Assembly (NCBI GenBank): GCA_034669145.1
Contig: JAXDNY010000050.1
Location: 1-8,759, forward strand
DNA: 8,759 nt
DNA from: PALSA-894 sp034669145
GTDB lineage: Bacteria; Pseudomonadota; Alphaproteobacteria; Rhizobiales; Xanthobacteraceae
Direction: 5' to 3'
The notes below the pieces were generated by a model. The model had not been told where the DNA came from. It was given only the letters and a program-made list of their open reading frames with translations, and made no database searches. The number at the start of each line of letters is the position of its first letter. The first letter of the stretch is position 1. Shown here piece after piece: positions 6,709 through 8,759 of this stretch. The translations under genes and the position numbers were made by a program.

Positions 6709-6753
6709 CGGGACCCCGGTTCCTCTTAATCCAGGCAAGCAACCGGGGTCCCG
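6709..6753. repeat. 13-bp perfect inverted repeat (main hairpin of the cluster)
   Basis: CGGGACCCCGGTT (6709-6721) and AACCGGGGTCCCG (6741-6753) pair without mismatch around a 19-base loop. Outside it, GATGC (6705-6709) and GCATC (6764-6768) can pair as an outer stem. There is no following T-run on either strand, so it is not a typical intrinsic terminator; it may still stop or stabilise the 3' ends of transcripts. The shape fits a mobile or dispersed palindromic repeat unit. Confidence 0.75.
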
Positions 6754-6792
6754 GGTCAGCGCCGCATCATTTCATGCTGCGACGCGCCCGGG

Positions 6793-6809
6793 ATGACGCT
6801 GCGCGTCAT
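6793..6809. repeat. 7-bp hairpin overlapping the dehydrogenase stop codon
   Basis: ATGACGC (6793-6799) and GCGTCAT (6803-6809) pair around TGC. The dehydrogenase stop (6806-6808 on the minus strand) lies inside one arm, so the palindrome touches the last codons of the gene. Confidence 0.6.
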
Positions 6810-7774
6810 TTCTTCACCGGCGTTTCGGGAACCGGCGTCAGCGCGCCGTTGCCGGCAAACCACGAGATGATGTTGTTGGCTACCAGCTCATCCATGGCGC
6901 GTCGCGTCGCGTGCGAGGCCGAGCCGACGTGCGGCAGCAGCACCACATGCTCCATCTCGATCAATTCCTGCGGCACGCTCGGTTCGTTCGCGAACACGTC
7001 GAGCCCCGCGGAGAGGATGGTCTTGTCCTTGAGCGCCTTGATCAGCGCCGCCTCGTCGACCACGGAGCCGCGTGCCACGTTGATCAAGATGCCCTCGGGG
7101 CCGAGCGCCTTGAGTACGTCGGCGTTCACCAGATTCTTCGTCGCGGCCCCGCCGGGCGTGATCACGACGATCACAGTTACGTCGCGCGCCATGTCGAGGA
7201 TACTTGGATAGTGCTTGTAGGCCACGTCCGCCGGCCGCCGCGAGTGGTAGACCACCGGCACCTTCATGGCATCGAGCCGGCGCGCGATCGCCTTGCCGAT
7301 CCGGCCCATGCCGACGATGCCGACGGTACGGTCACGCAATGACGGCGTGAGCTGGTAGTCGCCGTGCTTCGGCCAGTGTCCGGCGCGCAGGTATTTTTCG
7401 GCCTGCGGCAAATGCCGCACGGTCGCGAGCAGGAGGCCGAGCGCGGTGTCGGCGACCTCCTCGTTGAGCACATCCGGCGTATTGGTGACGATCACGCCAT
7501 GCTGGCCCGCCCATTTGGCGTCGATATGGTCGTATCCGACGCCGAAGCTCGACACGATTTCGAGCTTGGGGAAACGCGCCATCAGGGCGCCGTCCACCGG
7601 CCCGTGCCCGGCAACCGCGGCAATTGCCCGCACGCGCGGCGCGATGGAGGCGACAAAGGCGTCCTGATCCGGCGCTGCCCAGGCTTTGTGCAATTGCAGG
7701 CCTGCCTTGGTCAGGGCTTCCTCGATGATCGGCTTGGGGCCGAACATCACCACGTCGGCTTTGTCGCCGGGCAT
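6806..7774 (-). CDS. D-isomer-specific 2-hydroxyacid dehydrogenase, likely NADP(H)-dependent
   Basis: The 322-residue cytosolic enzyme should reduce a 2-keto acid to the D-hydroxy acid, or the reverse; glyoxylate or hydroxypyruvate are the common substrates of close relatives, but the exact one cannot be read here. The split catalytic domain (about 1-100 and 285-322) carries SFGVGYDHID (76-85). The nucleotide domain carries VGIVGMGRIG (151-160, with Gly155, Gly157 and Gly160). After the second strand comes YHSRRP (176-181), whose two arginines favour NADP over NAD. The catalytic set is complete: Arg235 in NVARGSVVDE, Glu264 in FANEP and His282 in LLPHVGSASHATRR. Length is normal for the family. 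The ATG at 7774 has a strong GAGGAGA site 6 nt upstream. The gene stands alone, with a divergent ABC transporter gene upstream and the Inh gene downstream on the same strand beyond 206 bp. Confidence 0.95.
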   Translation of the reverse strand: MPGDKADVVMFGPKPIIEEALTKAGLQLHKAWAAPDQDAFVASIAPRVRAIAAVAGHGPVDGALMARFPKLEIVSSFGVGYDHIDAKWAGQHGVIVTNTPDVLNEEVADTALGLLLATVRHLPQAEKYLRAGHWPKHGDYQLTPSLRDRTVGIVGMGRIGKAIARRLDAMKVPVVYHSRRPADVAYKHYPSILDMARDVTVIVVITPGGAATKNLVNADVLKALGPEGILINVARGSVVDEAALIKALKDKTILSAGLDVFANEPSVPQELIEMEHVVLLPHVGSASHATRRAMDELVANNIISWFAGNGALTPVPETPVKK

Positions 7775-7780
7775 AAGGCT

Positions 7781-7787
7781 TCTCCTC
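7781..7787 (-). promoter_or_regulatory. Ribosome binding site of the 2-hydroxyacid dehydrogenase
   Basis: GAGGAGA on the minus strand, 6 bases before ATG at 7774. It is close to consensus and supports this start. Confidence 0.75.
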
Positions 7788-7837
7788 GATGAATGGGATT
7801 GGGTCTCAATCCGTGCGCCGCAATGTGCGCCGCGATA

Positions 7838-7874
7838 ACGGGCAGGGCAGACTCCCTGTCTGCCGGTGACCCGT
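7838..7874. repeat. Nested hairpin in the dehydrogenase leader
   Basis: GGCAGAC (7846-7852) and GTCTGCC (7858-7864) pair perfectly around TCCCT; outside them ACGGG (7838-7842) pairs with CCCGT (7870-7874) across small internal loops. On the dehydrogenase strand the structure begins 64 bases upstream of the start codon. It could be a leader RNA element or a leftover transcription stop. No T-run follows on either strand. Confidence 0.55.
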
Positions 7875-7979
7875 CAAGCGCGAAAATTCCGCGCACGCCC
7901 GGCCGGCGGAGCGGTTTCGGCTTGATCTTTCCGTCCCGACCGGAGGATGATTTCCCCGGCTGCCGGACTTGCGGTAGCA

Positions 7980-7985
7980 TTGACT
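7980..7985 (+). promoter_or_regulatory. Possible -35 element (TTGACT) for the ABC transporter gene
   Basis: TTGACT matches five of six bases of the sigma-70 -35 consensus. At 17-bp spacing the -10 position reads GATGAC, which is poor, so this is tentative. The hexamer abuts the left arm of the GTAGCAT/ATGCTAC inverted repeat (7974-7980). Confidence 0.25.
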
Positions 7986-8048
7986 TACGTCGGCCCACGG
8001 TCGATGACTTGCGCGTCCCAATAAAACTAACATGCTACGGGACGTCTT

Positions 8049-8057
8049 GGGAGGGAG
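8049..8057 (+). promoter_or_regulatory. Ribosome binding site of the ABC transporter ATPase
   Basis: GGGAGGGAG with its centre about 8-10 bases before ATG at 8063; this is a strong Shine-Dalgarno sequence and fixes the start. Confidence 0.75.
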
Positions 8058-8062
8058 AACGA

Positions 8063-8759
<697 letters not shown>

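Larger units (their letters stand above)
6600..6805. other. Hairpin-rich spacer between the Inh and dehydrogenase genes
   Basis: This spacer of about 206 bp holds the promoter of the Inh gene (minus strand) and the 3' end of the dehydrogenase unit. It is dominated by four perfect inverted repeats placed one after another, listed separately. No coding sequence is credible here. The make-up, including the CCCGGGATGACGC stretch at 6787-6799, recalls the dispersed palindromic intergenic elements seen in Bradyrhizobium and relatives; that link is from memory and needs a genome-wide search. Confidence 0.55.
7775..8062. other. Divergent spacer between the dehydrogenase and ABC transporter genes
   Basis: This 288-bp region has no credible gene; the short minus-strand frames within it (e.g. 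7747-7998 and 7806-8033) lack recognisable features. It holds the dehydrogenase ribosome site (7781-7787), a nested hairpin (7838-7874), a distant inverted repeat GTAGCAT/ATGCTAC (7974-7980 and 8032-8038) and the strong ribosome site of the ABC gene (8049-8057). The part nearest the ABC gene, about 7978-8038, is the most A/T-rich and is the likely promoter zone. Confidence 0.6.

Noticed and set aside
6709..6753. Intrinsic (rho-independent) terminator
   Set aside because: The stem is long enough, but no T-run follows on either strand and the 19-base loop is large; it is kept as an inverted repeat only.
7747..8033. Two short minus-strand frames in the dehydrogenase/ABC spacer
   Set aside because: They overlap each other and the known start of the dehydrogenase; they have Arg/Ser/Pro-rich composition typical of high-GC non-coding frames.

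Overview
The window looks like ordinary chromosomal DNA from a high-GC alphaproteobacterium, most likely of the Bradyrhizobium/Rhodopseudomonas (Nitrobacteraceae) type. This is inferred from strong G/C third-position bias, the map and radC neighbourhood, the protein families present and the style of the intergenic hairpins. No phage, transposase, CRISPR array, rRNA or tRNA gene was recognised.

Layout. Positions 1-461 hold the 3' end of map (methionine aminopeptidase, + strand). Facing it is a two-gene minus-strand unit: a four-helix membrane protein of unknown function (1269-1685), then a cupin protein with a twin-arginine-like export signal (487-1224). radC follows on the + strand (1844-2557). 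It converges with a long minus-strand gene for a B12-binding radical SAM protein (2604-4217). About 180 bp of divergent spacer separates that gene from a GFA-family zinc protein (4400-4885, +) that has lost part of the usual zinc-ligand set. Next is an exported helical-repeat (TPR-like) protein (5019-5888, +), which is visibly less G/C-rich than its neighbours. It converges with an exported protein carrying two copies of the AprI/Inh metalloprotease-inhibitor domain (5919-6599, -). A spacer packed with hairpins (about 6600-6810) separates this from a D-2-hydroxyacid dehydrogenase (6806-7774, -). A 288-bp divergent spacer then leads to the start of a UgpC/MalK-type ABC importer ATPase (8063 to the window edge, +).

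How the genes work together: apart from the membrane protein/cupin pair, most genes stand alone, with convergent or divergent neighbours, so there is little operon context. Three products are probably envelope or periplasmic (cupin, TPR-like protein, Inh protein), but nothing shows that they act together. I did not find a convincing new multi-gene system. The observations most worth a second look are the double Inh protein, the hairpin cluster, the GFA protein with missing ligands, the orphan B12/radical SAM enzyme and the two-gene unit lying between map and radC.
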